Positions 34,866 through 45,121 of a stretch of DNA of 64,000 bases are shown piece after piece. The position numbers and the translations under genes were made by a program. How positions within the stretch are numbered: the first letter of the stretch is position 1; each line of letters starts with the position of its first letter. This stretch comes from Pseudomonadota bacterium (GTDB lineage: Bacteria > Cyanobacteriota > Vampirovibrionia > Obscuribacterales > Obscuribacteraceae): NCBI GenBank assembly GCA_021325555.1, contig JAJPGY010000043.1, positions 62,001 to 126,000 on the forward strand, in the 5' to 3' direction. The notes under the pieces are model-generated. The model was not told where the DNA came from. It worked only from the letters and a program-made list of their open reading frames with translations, and searched no databases.

Positions 34866-37073
34866 ATGACTTCTGAACTGACGGCAACTGAGTCCGGACT
34901 GGAAAGACTGCCCCCGCAGTCGGTCGATGCCGAGCAGGCTGTCCTCGGCGCGCTTCTCGTGGTTGCGGACGGGATGTCACGCGTGGTGGATGTGCTGGAG
35001 CCCGATTATTTTTACCGGAAGTCTCACCAGGTCATCTACGCGGCGATGGTGGACCTGTATGAGCACAACGAGCCGATAGACATCGTCACGGTCGCGCAGT
35101 ACCTGAAAGACGGCGGCAGCCTGGAGCATGTCGGCGGGCGGCAGTACATTGCCGACCTTGCCATGTCCGTCGCCACGACGGCCAACCTCGAATACTACGC
35201 AAGGGTGGTTTACGAGAAGTCGCTGTTGAGAAATCTGATCAAGGCAGGAACAGAGATCGTAGCCAGTTGCTATGACGAGACGGACGCCGACTCCTGCATC
35301 GACAAGGCAGAGCACCTGATCTTCAACCTGGCCCAGAGGCGCAACCTCAATCAGCTCGTCCACATCAAGGAGATCGTCTCCGAGTCTTTCGCCCGCATCG
35401 AGCAACGCTATGAGAACCGGGACGCGCTTGCCGGTGTACCGTCAGGCTTTTACGACCTGGACGCGATGACCTCCGGCTTCCAGTCGTCGGACCTGATCGT
35501 CGTGGCGGCCAGACCGTCGATGGGCAAAACGGCCTTCTGCCTCAACATAGCTCAGCACATCGCCGTGGATCACAAGACTCCAGTCGCCATATTCAGTCTG
35601 GAAATGTCGAAAGAGCAGCTTGTTCAGCGCATGCTGTGCAGTCAGGCGGAGATCGATGCGAACAGACTGCGCACAGGGTTCCTGCAGAACAACGACTGGA
35701 CCAGGCTCGCTCGCGCGATGGGCTATCTCGGTGAAGCGCCCATTTACATAGATGATTCGGCCGTCGTAAATGCCCTGGAAATTCGCGCCAAATGCCGGCG
35801 CCTGAAGGCCGAAATGAAATCGCTCGGCCTGGTAATCGTCGACTACATTCAGTTGATGCAGGGTCGCAAGCAGACGGACAACCGCGTCCAAGAAGTGTCG
35901 GAGATCTCACGCAGTCTGAAGACTCTCGCCAGAGAGCTGGAAGTCCCGGTAATCGCCCTCTCCCAGCTCTCCCGCGCCGTCGAAGCCCGGCAGAACAAGC
36001 GCCCGATGCTGTCGGACCTGAGAGAATCGGGATGCCTGGCAGGCGAGACTTTAGTCTACCTGCCAGATACCGGGAGCTACGAGCGCATCGATTCTCTGAC
36101 CGGCAAGAGTGGATTCAGGGTCCTTGCCGTAAATCAAGATACATGGCAACTAGAGCCGCGAGTGGTGGAAAGGGCCTTCGCGACCGGCATCAAACCAGTC
36201 TTTTCCCTGAAAACCCGCCTTGGCCGAACTATTAGAGCTACAGCCAACCACAAGTTCCTGACTCTAGAAGGCTGGCGCCGCCTGGATGAACTCAGTCCGG
36301 GGTCGCGAATAGCCGCTCCACGCGCGCTGTCCAGCCCAGTAAATGCCACAATGAAGGACGATGAGCTAGCCTTGTTAGGCTACCTGATTGGAGACGGTTG
36401 CACGTTAGCGCGGCATGTCATTCAATACACGACCGCGGATAATGATTTAGCCGAGCATGTCTCTGACCTCGCAATATCAGTGTTTGGCGACGCCGTCACT
36501 AAATGGTTGGACAGCATGGGCGTGTTCAACCTCCGGTCTTTCGAGAAACGAATTACCAGGGACACGATTCCGATGGAAGCGTGGCGTCTCCCGGTCGAGC
36601 CCGCGAGGCAAGTCGTCGGCATGACGACGCGGCAGACGCAAGCAGCGCTGGGCATGTCGTATTGCGGGTCCCAAGTCTACAAGAACGGGCTCAGTCGCCA
36701 CAGAGCGACCCGAGTCGCCCGGGCAGTTCTGTCTCATGAGCTTTCAATGCTGGCGGTAAGCGATGTCTACTGGGATGAAATAGTCTCGATCGAAAGTGAC
36801 GGGGAAACTGAAGTCTACGACCTGACCGTTGAGGGCTTGCATAACTTCGTCGCCAACAACTTGATCGTGCACAACAGCATTGAGCAAGACGCAGACCTGG
36901 TAATGTTTATCTACCGGGACGAATACTACAATCCAGAGTCAGAGCATCGTGGCGAGGCGGAGATCATCATAGCCAAGCAGAGGAACGGCCCGACCGGAAC
37001 AGTTGATCTGTTGTTCCAGCCCAGCATCACGCGATTTCTGAACAAAGCTCAGACCCCATACAGCGGAGGCTAA
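34866..37073 (+). CDS. dnaB: Replicative DNA helicase DnaB, containing an intein
   Basis: 735 residues before splicing, about 454 after. The N-terminal helical domain spans about 15-115 ('PQSVDAEQAVLGALL'). The RecA-like domain has 'GVPSGFYDLDAMTSGFQ', Walker A 'ARPSMGKTA' at about 215-223, 'FSLEMSKEQLVQRM' and 'LVIVDYIQLMQG'. The extein breaks after 'LSDLRESG' (residue 389) and resumes at 'SIEQDADLVMFIYRDEYY' (residue 671). The helicase unwinds DNA at the chromosomal fork as a hexamer and loads primase. The start ATG lacks a clear Shine-Dalgarno. Because the helicase is essential, the intein must splice efficiently. Confidence 0.95.
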   Translation: MTSELTATESGLERLPPQSVDAEQAVLGALLVVADGMSRVVDVLEPDYFYRKSHQVIYAAMVDLYEHNEPIDIVTVAQYLKDGGSLEHVGGRQYIADLAMSVATTANLEYYARVVYEKSLLRNLIKAGTEIVASCYDETDADSCIDKAEHLIFNLAQRRNLNQLVHIKEIVSESFARIEQRYENRDALAGVPSGFYDLDAMTSGFQSSDLIVVAARPSMGKTAFCLNIAQHIAVDHKTPVAIFSLEMSKEQLVQRMLCSQAEIDANRLRTGFLQNNDWTRLARAMGYLGEAPIYIDDSAVVNALEIRAKCRRLKAEMKSLGLVIVDYIQLMQGRKQTDNRVQEVSEISRSLKTLARELEVPVIALSQLSRAVEARQNKRPMLSDLRESGCLAGETLVYLPDTGSYERIDSLTGKSGFRVLAVNQDTWQLEPRVVERAFATGIKPVFSLKTRLGRTIRATANHKFLTLEGWRRLDELSPGSRIAAPRALSSPVNATMKDDELALLGYLIGDGCTLARHVIQYTTADNDLAEHVSDLAISVFGDAVTKWLDSMGVFNLRSFEKRITRDTIPMEAWRLPVEPARQVVGMTTRQTQAALGMSYCGSQVYKNGLSRHRATRVARAVLSHELSMLAVSDVYWDEIVSIESDGETEVYDLTVEGLHNFVANNLIVHNSIEQDADLVMFIYRDEYYNPESEHRGEAEIIIAKQRNGPTGTVDLLFQPSITRFLNKAQTPYSGG
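36033..36875 (+). other. DnaB intein (281 residues, reduced LAGLIDADG endonuclease)
   Basis: Begins with Cys at residue 390 of the precursor ('CLAGETLVYL') and ends 'NLIVHN' before Ser 671, so all splicing residues are present: Cys1, the block-B 'TRLGRTIRATANHKFLT' with T-x-N-H, the penultimate His, terminal Asn and +1 Ser. The N- and C-terminal splicing blocks closely resemble the Synechocystis DnaB intein and the insertion point is the same. The middle part keeps one LAGLIDADG-type motif ('LLGYLIGDG'), but no second copy is visible and the central region is short, so the endonuclease is probably partly deleted and inactive while splicing persists. Confidence 0.9.
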
Positions 37074-37120
37074 GGGACACAGCGTCTGGAGACGGGAGTT
37101 CCAGAGGCCGGAAACCGGCA

Positions 37121-37149
37121 AGGGCAAGAGGCTCTTAACCCCTTGCCCT
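37121..37149 (+). terminator. Weak hairpin after dnaB
   Basis: AGGGCAAG (37121-37128) pairs with CTTGCCCT (37142-37149) about 50 bases after the dnaB stop. No T tract follows, so a terminator role is uncertain. The gap 37074-37326 has no gene. Confidence 0.3.
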
Positions 37150-37326
37150 CACCAACCACCCCCCACATGGGGCGCCCCCCCGGAGCGCACCATCCTTATC
37201 TGGAAAGCCCGCTTGCCCCCACAAGCAGTCAGCGCTGCTTCGCTGCAGCAAGCTTTCTAACTAGTTTTTCCCATGCCGGGCACCCTGCCCGAATCCCCCA
37301 AATGGGGGAAGGTTGGCCCCTGGATT

Positions 37327-38319
37327 TCAAGCAGCTCGAATACAGCGAATAATCTCCAGTAGAAGCTCTTTGGCCCTGAAGACAACCGCGGTCAACTGCT
37401 CGAGCATGGCCAGCCGCTCGGACACCACTGCAATGGTTACGGAGCGCCGCGGCACGGTCTCGGCGGTGAGAATTCCAATCTTCCTCCTCGCCCCGGGGCT
37501 GGTCGGTCCGGGAATCAACTTGTCCCTGGTCCACCAGCTCATCAGCCGCTGCCGGCGGGAGAGCCCGCCGGGCGACCCGGGCGGCACGGTATTGAGAAAG
37601 GTCCAGACGCTGTCCGGGTAGTCTATGTCCGGCCCGACCTCATAGCCGAAAAGCTTGGCAAGTATATTTGCCTGGCTCAACTTCGAATAATGATGGCCGC
37701 CGACCTCCTTCAGCGCGTACAGCGAGGCGGCCGTCGGCACCAGCCCGGCCAGAATCCCAACCGCGCCCGAGGAGATCGAGTATTTTGGCCGATTCCAGGT
37801 CGGGATGTCCAGCGCTTCCGCGACCGCCCAGAGGGCGCCGTTGGTGACGAAGCTGGCCGCGTTCGTCAGAGCCACGGTCCTGTCGCGGCTCTCCGAATAC
37901 CGCCTGAGCAACACGTTGTTGATCGCCTGCTCCTGGTCGATCCGCGCCATCACCGTATCAATTTCCAGACTGGTCTGGGTAATCACGGACACCAGCCGCT
38001 GTTCCTGTTCCAACACCTCGAGCCGCAGGGCAAGCGCCTCCTTGCTCTCGGCATCAACGACCGCGCGGGCGCGCTCCTTCAGGCGCTTGAAATCGATCAG
38101 ACCCGGAACCAGTTTGAGCTGCTCGGCGATCTGCAGGGCTTCAGGCGAAAGATTGAGCTGTGAGGTCGCGCTCGCCGGCTCCGGCGGGCTGGCGCCCTCT
38201 GCCAGGGCGACCTGCCTGAAGGCGGCGGTGTCCGCCGGCGGTCGCTCCGCCACAGCCGGTCTGCCGCAGGCCAGCGGCGCAAGCGCCATTGCGGCAAGAA
38301 TTCGGCGTCGCAAGCCCAT
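37327..38319 (-). CDS. Exported helical protein of unknown function, end of the chaperone operon
   Basis: 330 residues. Residues 1-24 form a signal peptide with a twin-arginine-like 'GLRRRILAAMALAPLACG', which may equally be a lipoprotein signal (Cys 18). Residues about 58-150 are a long charged helix likely to form a coiled coil. A hydrophobic stretch at about 180-200 ('GAVGILAGLVPTAASLYAL') could be a membrane helix. The C-terminal ~70 residues are basic and helical. The start is 15 bases after the YVTN gene stop, so they share a transcript. No family recognised. Confidence 0.6.
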   Translation of the reverse strand: MGLRRRILAAMALAPLACGRPAVAERPPADTAAFRQVALAEGASPPEPASATSQLNLSPEALQIAEQLKLVPGLIDFKRLKERARAVVDAESKEALALRLEVLEQEQRLVSVITQTSLEIDTVMARIDQEQAINNVLLRRYSESRDRTVALTNAASFVTNGALWAVAEALDIPTWNRPKYSISSGAVGILAGLVPTAASLYALKEVGGHHYSKLSQANILAKLFGYEVGPDIDYPDSVWTFLNTVPPGSPGGLSRRQRLMSWWTRDKLIPGPTSPGARRKIGILTAETVPRRSVTIAVVSERLAMLEQLTAVVFRAKELLLEIIRCIRAA

Positions 38320-38334
38320 GCCCCGTTCCCCAGG

Positions 38335-39783
38335 TCAACGCACCGGCACCCAAATGATATCGTGGCTGTTGTGTCCGATCATCGAATGCTTATCGAATTC
38401 CATCTTGCCAAGATCCAGCGAGGCGATCGTGTCGGTGGATTCGCTGGACACAAGCAACCGCTTGCCATCAGGCATGAGGTCGATGCTGTAGGGGAAGTCC
38501 ACGTCCATCGGCAGGCGAATCTCGGATAGCTTCTGCCTGGTTCTTGTGTCGTAGACGCCGATTGTGTTGTCCTTGGCATTGGCCACGTAGAGCCTGGTAT
38601 CGTCCTTGCTCAAGCTCAGACCGGTCGGTCCGGTGCCTGTGGCGATCGTTCCTGTCACCTTGCGTTCGGGGATGTCGAGTACGGAGACCGTGTTGGATAG
38701 ACGATTGGAGACATAAGCGGTCCGGTTGTCCGATGCGACCACCGCCGTCGTGGGCACCTGCCCCACCTTGACCGTTCCCACCACCTTCTGGTTCAGGGTC
38801 GATATGAAGGTAACCTGATCGCAGCCGGAATTGAGAACGATGAGGAAATTGCCGTTGGGCGTGACGGTGACACGGCCCGGACCGGCCGGCACCCTGGTGC
38901 GCAGAAGCAGCCGGTTGGAGGCGGTCTCGATGACGGCGACATCATCGCTGCCGCTTTCGGCAACATACATGAGCTTGCCGTTTGGCAGCGCCGCGATCCC
39001 TTTCGGGGCGCTGTGCGCCGGGAGGTCTATCTGTCCCAGGATCTGCCGGCGGACGGGATCCAGTATCAGCACGCGGTTCTTGGCCTGGTCCGTTATATAC
39101 AAGCGGTTCGCGGCCCAGGCCATGCTGCAGGGCGTCCCCTCCGTGTGAAAGTCCGCCATCTTGGACAGCGTCTGGTCATCGAGCAGGGTGATGGTCCCGG
39201 TGGCCAGCGAGGTGAGAAACACACTGCCGGAATTAGCGGCGTGACCGGCTCCCGGAAGACCGACCGAGCGCCCGAACTCCGGAGAGGCTATGGTGGCGTC
39301 GCTGACCGTCTGGATCGCCACATCGCCGATCAACGGTTTGAACGACTGGGGCAGGAAAAATCCTTCGGGAACGATCAGATCCGAGGGGAATTTGCAGGAC
39401 AGGATCTCCTTGCGCAGCTTCTCCGGCATCTCGGCGGGCAGGGACACGGTCCTGGCCCGGCCCCGCTTGATCACGTGGAGGAAGCACCAGCCGTTGCCGT
39501 AGACAAGCACGTCAGGCCGCTCCGCGTTGGGAAACATGGTCTGCAGCTGCGCCTTGCCGTGCTTCTTCGGTTGATTCTGGGGCATCAGGGCGAGAAAGAG
39601 CTCACCCCTTGCCGTCTCCACGGATCCGTCAAGCCGGATCTTCGTATCGGGGAACTCCGCCCTTATCACCTCCTGTAAGTCGGGCGGCAGCCTGGTGGCC
39701 AGGGCCGGCTGCGGCAAAAGATGAAACACGACGGCCAGAGCCAGACAGAATGCCGCGCGCAAGAGCAAGGGACGGTCACTCAT
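38335..39783 (-). CDS. Exported YVTN-type seven-bladed beta-propeller protein
   Basis: 482 residues from the ATG at 39783, with a signal peptide (about 1-26, 'AFCLALAVVFHLLPQPALA'). Residues about 30-165 form a separate N-terminal region. From about 185 to the end are seven 40-residue blades of the YVTN type, each with 'YVAESGSDDVAVIETASNRLL', 'AYVSNRLSNTVSVLDI', 'RLYVANAKDNTIGVYDT' style units. Such propellers usually bind partners or sense redox ligands outside the cytoplasm. The ATG overlaps the dnaJ stop (ATGAGTGA), so it is translated together with the chaperones, an unusual pairing. The longer open frame to 39939 lies inside dnaJ. Confidence 0.8.
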   Translation of the reverse strand: MSDRPLLLRAAFCLALAVVFHLLPQPALATRLPPDLQEVIRAEFPDTKIRLDGSVETARGELFLALMPQNQPKKHGKAQLQTMFPNAERPDVLVYGNGWCFLHVIKRGRARTVSLPAEMPEKLRKEILSCKFPSDLIVPEGFFLPQSFKPLIGDVAIQTVSDATIASPEFGRSVGLPGAGHAANSGSVFLTSLATGTITLLDDQTLSKMADFHTEGTPCSMAWAANRLYITDQAKNRVLILDPVRRQILGQIDLPAHSAPKGIAALPNGKLMYVAESGSDDVAVIETASNRLLLRTRVPAGPGRVTVTPNGNFLIVLNSGCDQVTFISTLNQKVVGTVKVGQVPTTAVVASDNRTAYVSNRLSNTVSVLDIPERKVTGTIATGTGPTGLSLSKDDTRLYVANAKDNTIGVYDTRTRQKLSEIRLPMDVDFPYSIDLMPDGKRLLVSSESTDTIASLDLGKMEFDKHSMIGHNSHDIIWVPVR

Positions 39784-40999
39784 TGCCGGCATCCTTCGCC
39801 CCGAAAAAGTCGGCAATCTTGCCCATGATCGAGCCACCATCTCTGGTGGCATCCCTGGTCTTCTCCCGGGCCCTGCCGCCTGACTCGTCGCCTGCGTTTT
39901 CCTCCACAGGCTCCGGCTCGGCGCTCTTGAGGCGCTCATGGCGCAGCTCGGCCAGTTGCTCGAGCAGCTTTCGCTCCTCGGCGGACAGGCGCGTGGGCGT
40001 CTCCACGATCAGGTGCACTATCTGATCGCCGCGCCGGGTCGGGTTGTTGAGCTGGGGAACCCCATGACCGCGCATGAGAACCGTGGTCCCGCTCTGAGTG
40101 CCGGCGGGGACCTTCACGACCCTGGGCCCGTCGACCGTCGGGACGGACAGCTCGCCGCCCAGGGCGGCCATGGAGAAGCTTACCGGCTGCCGAACATGAA
40201 TCGTCGTGCCCTCGCGCACGAAGCCGGGATGTTCGGATACATGGACGACCACGTAGACATCGCCCGGCGGCCCGCCGCGCCGCCCCTGGTCGCCGGCGTT
40301 GGGTATGCGCAGGCGCGAGCCGCCGTCGATCCCGGCCGGCACCTTGAGCTCGATGTCGCGTGACTTGCGCACCTGTCCCCGGCCCTTGCAGTTGCTGCAC
40401 GCCTTCTCCACACGTGTGCCCTCACCACCGCAGTTCGGGCAAGTAATCACCTGCGTGAACTGCCCGAGAAACGTCGATGTCGTCTGGCGGATCTGCCCCA
40501 TCCCGGCACACGTGGAGCAGGTGACCGGGCCGGTGCCGGGGGCGGCGCCGTTGCCACTGCACACGGTGCAGTCTTCCAGGTGCCTGACCGAGATCTTCTT
40601 CTCGCACCCGAAGACGGCCTCGAGGAACTCCAGCTGGAGATCGTACTTCAGGTCGGCGCCCCGCTCCACGGGGCTGCGCCGGAAGCCGGACCGCGGGCCG
40701 CCGCCGAAGAACTGGCTGAATATCTCGCTCAGGTCCGAGAAGGCCCCGAAATCCATGCCCTCGAAGCCGCCGGCGCCGCCGGTCAGACCGTCGTGCCCGT
40801 AACGGTCGTAAAGCGACCGTTTCTGCTCGTCCGACAGCACCTCGTAGGCCGCCGCCAGCTCCTTGAAGGCGGACTCGTCGCCGCTCTCCTTATTGTCAGG
40901 GTGCAGATGCCTGGCTTTGGAGCGGAACGCGCGCTTGATCTGCTCGGAGCTAGCATTGCGCTCTACCCCCAGAACCTCGTAATAGTCGCGCTTGGTCAT
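39776..40999 (-). CDS. dnaJ: Chaperone protein DnaJ (type I Hsp40)
   Basis: 407 residues; a TTG nine bases upstream is a possible alternative start. J-domain at residues 3-70 with HPD ('RHLHPDNKES'), a Gly/Phe-rich linker to about 105, the zinc region with four CxxCxGxG repeats (CTVCSGNG, CSTCAGMG, CPNCGGEG, CSNCKGRG, about 145-210), and the substrate-binding C-terminal domains. The last ~60 residues are an unusual charged extension after 'VETPTRLSAEERKLLEQLA'. It stimulates DnaK ATPase and delivers unfolded clients. It follows dnaK by 77 bases and is coupled to the beta-propeller gene. Confidence 0.95.
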   Translation of the reverse strand: MTKRDYYEVLGVERNASSEQIKRAFRSKARHLHPDNKESGDESAFKELAAAYEVLSDEQKRSLYDRYGHDGLTGGAGGFEGMDFGAFSDLSEIFSQFFGGGPRSGFRRSPVERGADLKYDLQLEFLEAVFGCEKKISVRHLEDCTVCSGNGAAPGTGPVTCSTCAGMGQIRQTTSTFLGQFTQVITCPNCGGEGTRVEKACSNCKGRGQVRKSRDIELKVPAGIDGGSRLRIPNAGDQGRRGGPPGDVYVVVHVSEHPGFVREGTTIHVRQPVSFSMAALGGELSVPTVDGPRVVKVPAGTQSGTTVLMRGHGVPQLNNPTRRGDQIVHLIVETPTRLSAEERKLLEQLAELRHERLKSAEPEPVEENAGDESGGRAREKTRDATRDGGSIMGKIADFFGAKDAGNE

Positions 41000-41076
41000 C
41001 TCCACCAACCAGGTTACCTTCAGCTTCCTTCAGAACCCCAGATCATCTCACCAGCCATGCGATCGCGACAAGACTA

Positions 41077-42936
<1,860 letters not shown>

Positions 42937-42942
42937 TTGCTA

Positions 42943-43812
42943 TCAGTCACTCCGTCCGGAAGACTCCGCGCGTTGGCCACGCAACCGCTCCTCTACCTCC
43001 AACTCCACACCATCAGAACCCTCAAACTCGCTCAGGTCGTATACCTTCGGCTCCTTGGGGTTTCCTCCCTCGTCGGCGGCCCGCTCCTCCGCGCCCGGCT
43101 CGTGCGCCTCCCCGACAGCCTCCGGCGCCTCGGGCGCCGGCTGCGCCTCCCCGGCGTTGCTGGCCACATTGACCAGAGCCGGCCTGACTACCCTGTCATT
43201 AAGGGTATATCCCCGGCGGAGCTCATGAATAACGGAGCCGTCGGGAAACTCGGTGGTCGGCACCTCCTGGACCGGCTCGTGGTACTTGGGATCGAAGTGC
43301 TCCCCGACCACGCTCATCGCCTTGACCCCCATCTGCTCGAAGCAGCGCGTAAAGCGGTTGAAGACAAGCTTGAGGCTCTCCATTAGCTTGTCCGCCGGCG
43401 TGTCGGCGTTCAGGTTGGCCATGGCCCTGTCGATGTCGTCCAGCGCCGGCAAAAGCGCCTCCACCGTCCGCTGAACCCCGGCCGCCTGGAACTCCTCCCG
43501 CTCCTTGTCCACCCGCCGGCGATAATTCTCGAAATCGGCGGCCATGCGCCGGTAGAGCCCTTCCGCTTCCTGGGCGCGCTGCTCCGCCTCGGCCAGCTGT
43601 TGCTCCATGCGCTGGCAGTTCGGGCAGGGACCGGCAGCCGGCTCCGGGGCGGCACCGCTGCCGAACTCTGCCGGGGCGCTCTCGCCGCCCGCGTGCAGCG
43701 CTCGAAAGAATGCCTTGGCCTGGTCCATCCTGGACCCTTCAGCCTCCGCTGCCTGCTTCTGCGTGCCGTCCTGCCCGCCGTCCTTCGCGTTCTGTTGCTC
43801 GTTATCGTCCAT
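42943..43812 (-). CDS. grpE: Nucleotide exchange factor GrpE
   Basis: 289 residues, longer than the usual ~200. The conserved core 'YRRMAADFENYRRRVDKEREE' at about 90-110 and 'VVGEHFDPKYHEPVQEVPTTEFPDGSVIHELRRGYTLNDRVVRPALV' (in pieces from about 165) is standard GrpE. The N-terminal ~65 residues are disordered and include 'CPNCQRMEQQ', a Cys pair not typical of the family. The C-terminal ~75 residues after 'VNVAS' are an acidic Pro/Glu-rich tail. It releases ADP from DnaK. First gene of the operon. Confidence 0.93.
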   Translation of the reverse strand: MDDNEQQNAKDGGQDGTQKQAAEAEGSRMDQAKAFFRALHAGGESAPAEFGSGAAPEPAAGPCPNCQRMEQQLAEAEQRAQEAEGLYRRMAADFENYRRRVDKEREEFQAAGVQRTVEALLPALDDIDRAMANLNADTPADKLMESLKLVFNRFTRCFEQMGVKAMSVVGEHFDPKYHEPVQEVPTTEFPDGSVIHELRRGYTLNDRVVRPALVNVASNAGEAQPAPEAPEAVGEAHEPGAEERAADEGGNPKEPKVYDLSEFEGSDGVELEVEERLRGQRAESSGRSD

Positions 43813-43893
43813 CTACAGCCTCCCTCACTCATTCTATGTCACATTTCCGTCAATGCCCGCTTGACTTGATTTTTTATGAATAAACACGCTCCC

Positions 43894-43913
43894 CCGGGCG
43901 CCGGCGCGCCCGG
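43894..43913. repeat. GC-rich palindrome in the grpE/dgcN divergent gap
   Basis: CCGGGCGC-CGGC-GCGCCCGG: a perfect 8-bp stem with a 4-base loop, located 81 bases upstream of grpE and 153 bases upstream of the DUF1611 gene. It may be a regulatory site or one of the REP-like palindromes of this window. Confidence 0.4.
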
Positions 43914-44008
43914 CGGCATCACCGGGCCCCTGCTCGGGGAGATTCGCCTGCGCGCCCGGCAGGGCTTGCCCTTACCGGGCGACAACCGGGGACAGGCGGC
44001 AACGATTC

Positions 44009-44037
44009 TTATGCCCGACCCCGCTATTAGCTATACT
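44009..44037 (+). promoter_or_regulatory. Candidate promoter of the DUF1611-epimerase operon
   Basis: TATACT at 44032-44037 is preceded at 17 bases by TTATGC (44009-44014), a weak -35. The ATG lies 28 bases after the -10 box. This is the best placed of the four TATACT boxes in the window. Confidence 0.4.
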
Positions 44038-44065
44038 ACATGGTGTTCGCATCGGGGATCTCTTC

Positions 44066-45121
44066 ATGTATTACAGTCAGTCGGCGCCTCTGGCCATCTA
44101 TGCCGAGGGGGAGTTCGGCAAAGGGCACTCCAAGACTGCCGAGGGCGTGATTCGCTACGGCCGCAATCCGGTTGTCGCCGTCATCGACAGCACGGAGGCG
44201 GGCAAGACGGTCGAGCAAGCCGCCGGGGTACCCGGAAATATCCCAATTGTGGCCTCTGTGGCCGACGCCCTTCAATACAAGCCCAGCGCCCTGCTCATCG
44301 GCGTCGCCTGGACCGGCGGGCGCCTTCCCGAGCAGTGGCGCGCCGACATTAAGCTGGCCATCGAGAACGGCCTCGATATCATTAACGGACTGCACGATTT
44401 CCTCTCTGACGACCCGGAAATTGCCGGTCTTGCCGCCGCCCGCCAGCGGAGGCTGCTGGATGTGAGGCGCCCGCCAGAGGGGCTGCCGGTCGGCGCCGGC
44501 AAGGCCAGGGACGTACCGGCCCTCGTCTGCCTGACGGTGGGCAGCGATTGTTCGGTAGGAAAGATGACGGTCTCCCTGGAGCTGACCAGGGCAGCTATTG
44601 GTCGCGGGCTGCGGGCCAGGTTCATCGCCACCGGGCAGACCGGGATCATGATCGATGGCGCCGGCATCGCCATAGACCGGGTGATCGGCGATTTCATGGC
44701 CGGCGCCACCGAACGGATGGTCGTCGAGGCCGGTTACGACCATGACCTCATCTTCGTCGAGGGACAGGGCTCACTCATCCATCCGGGCTTTTCGGGCGTC
44801 ACGCTGGCTATCCTGCACGGCTCCTGCCCGCAAGCGATGATCCTGTGCCACAAAGCCAACAAGACCACGATAGGCGATCTTCCCTTTCCGATCCCGCCGC
44901 TATCCGAGCTCGTCCCCATCTACGAACAGGCGGCCAGACCCGTGCGCCAGTCGCGGGTGGTCGGCGTCGCCATCAACACCTTCGGTCTGGACGAGCAGGC
45001 AGCGCGCCGGGCGATAGCGGATGCCGGGGAGGACACCGGGCTGCCGGCCGCGGATCCGGTCCGCTTCGGGGCCGGGAAGTTGTTGGATAGCGTACTGGCA
45101 TTGCGGGGTAAAGCAAGTTGA
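44066..45121 (+). CDS. dgcN: DUF1611 protein, DgcN-type (D-glutamate N-acetyltransferase-like)
   Basis: 351 residues. The N-terminal Rossmann-like part has 'YAEGEFGKGHSKTAEGVIRYG' near 11-31 and 'PVVAVIDSTEAGKTV'. The C-terminal P-loop-like domain has 'TVGSDCSVGKMTVSLELTRAA' (about 160-180), 'ATGQTGIMIDGAGIAIDRV' and 'FVEGQGSLIHPGFSGVTLAILHG', all strongly conserved in DUF1611. Members of this family have been reported to act in D-glutamate catabolism. The stop overlaps the TTG start of a dipeptide epimerase, a common pairing, pointing to use of murein-derived Ala-Glu or D-Glu. The acetyltransferase activity is taken from family knowledge and not visible in the sequence. Confidence 0.75.
   Translation: MYYSQSAPLAIYAEGEFGKGHSKTAEGVIRYGRNPVVAVIDSTEAGKTVEQAAGVPGNIPIVASVADALQYKPSALLIGVAWTGGRLPEQWRADIKLAIENGLDIINGLHDFLSDDPEIAGLAAARQRRLLDVRRPPEGLPVGAGKARDVPALVCLTVGSDCSVGKMTVSLELTRAAIGRGLRARFIATGQTGIMIDGAGIAIDRVIGDFMAGATERMVVEAGYDHDLIFVEGQGSLIHPGFSGVTLAILHGSCPQAMILCHKANKTTIGDLPFPIPPLSELVPIYEQAARPVRQSRVVGVAINTFGLDEQAARRAIADAGEDTGLPAADPVRFGAGKLLDSVLALRGKAS

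Noticed and set aside
43813..44065. CIRCE element upstream of grpE
   Set aside because: No TTAGCACTC-N9-GAGTGCTAA-like repeat was found; only a G/C palindrome of unrelated sequence is present.
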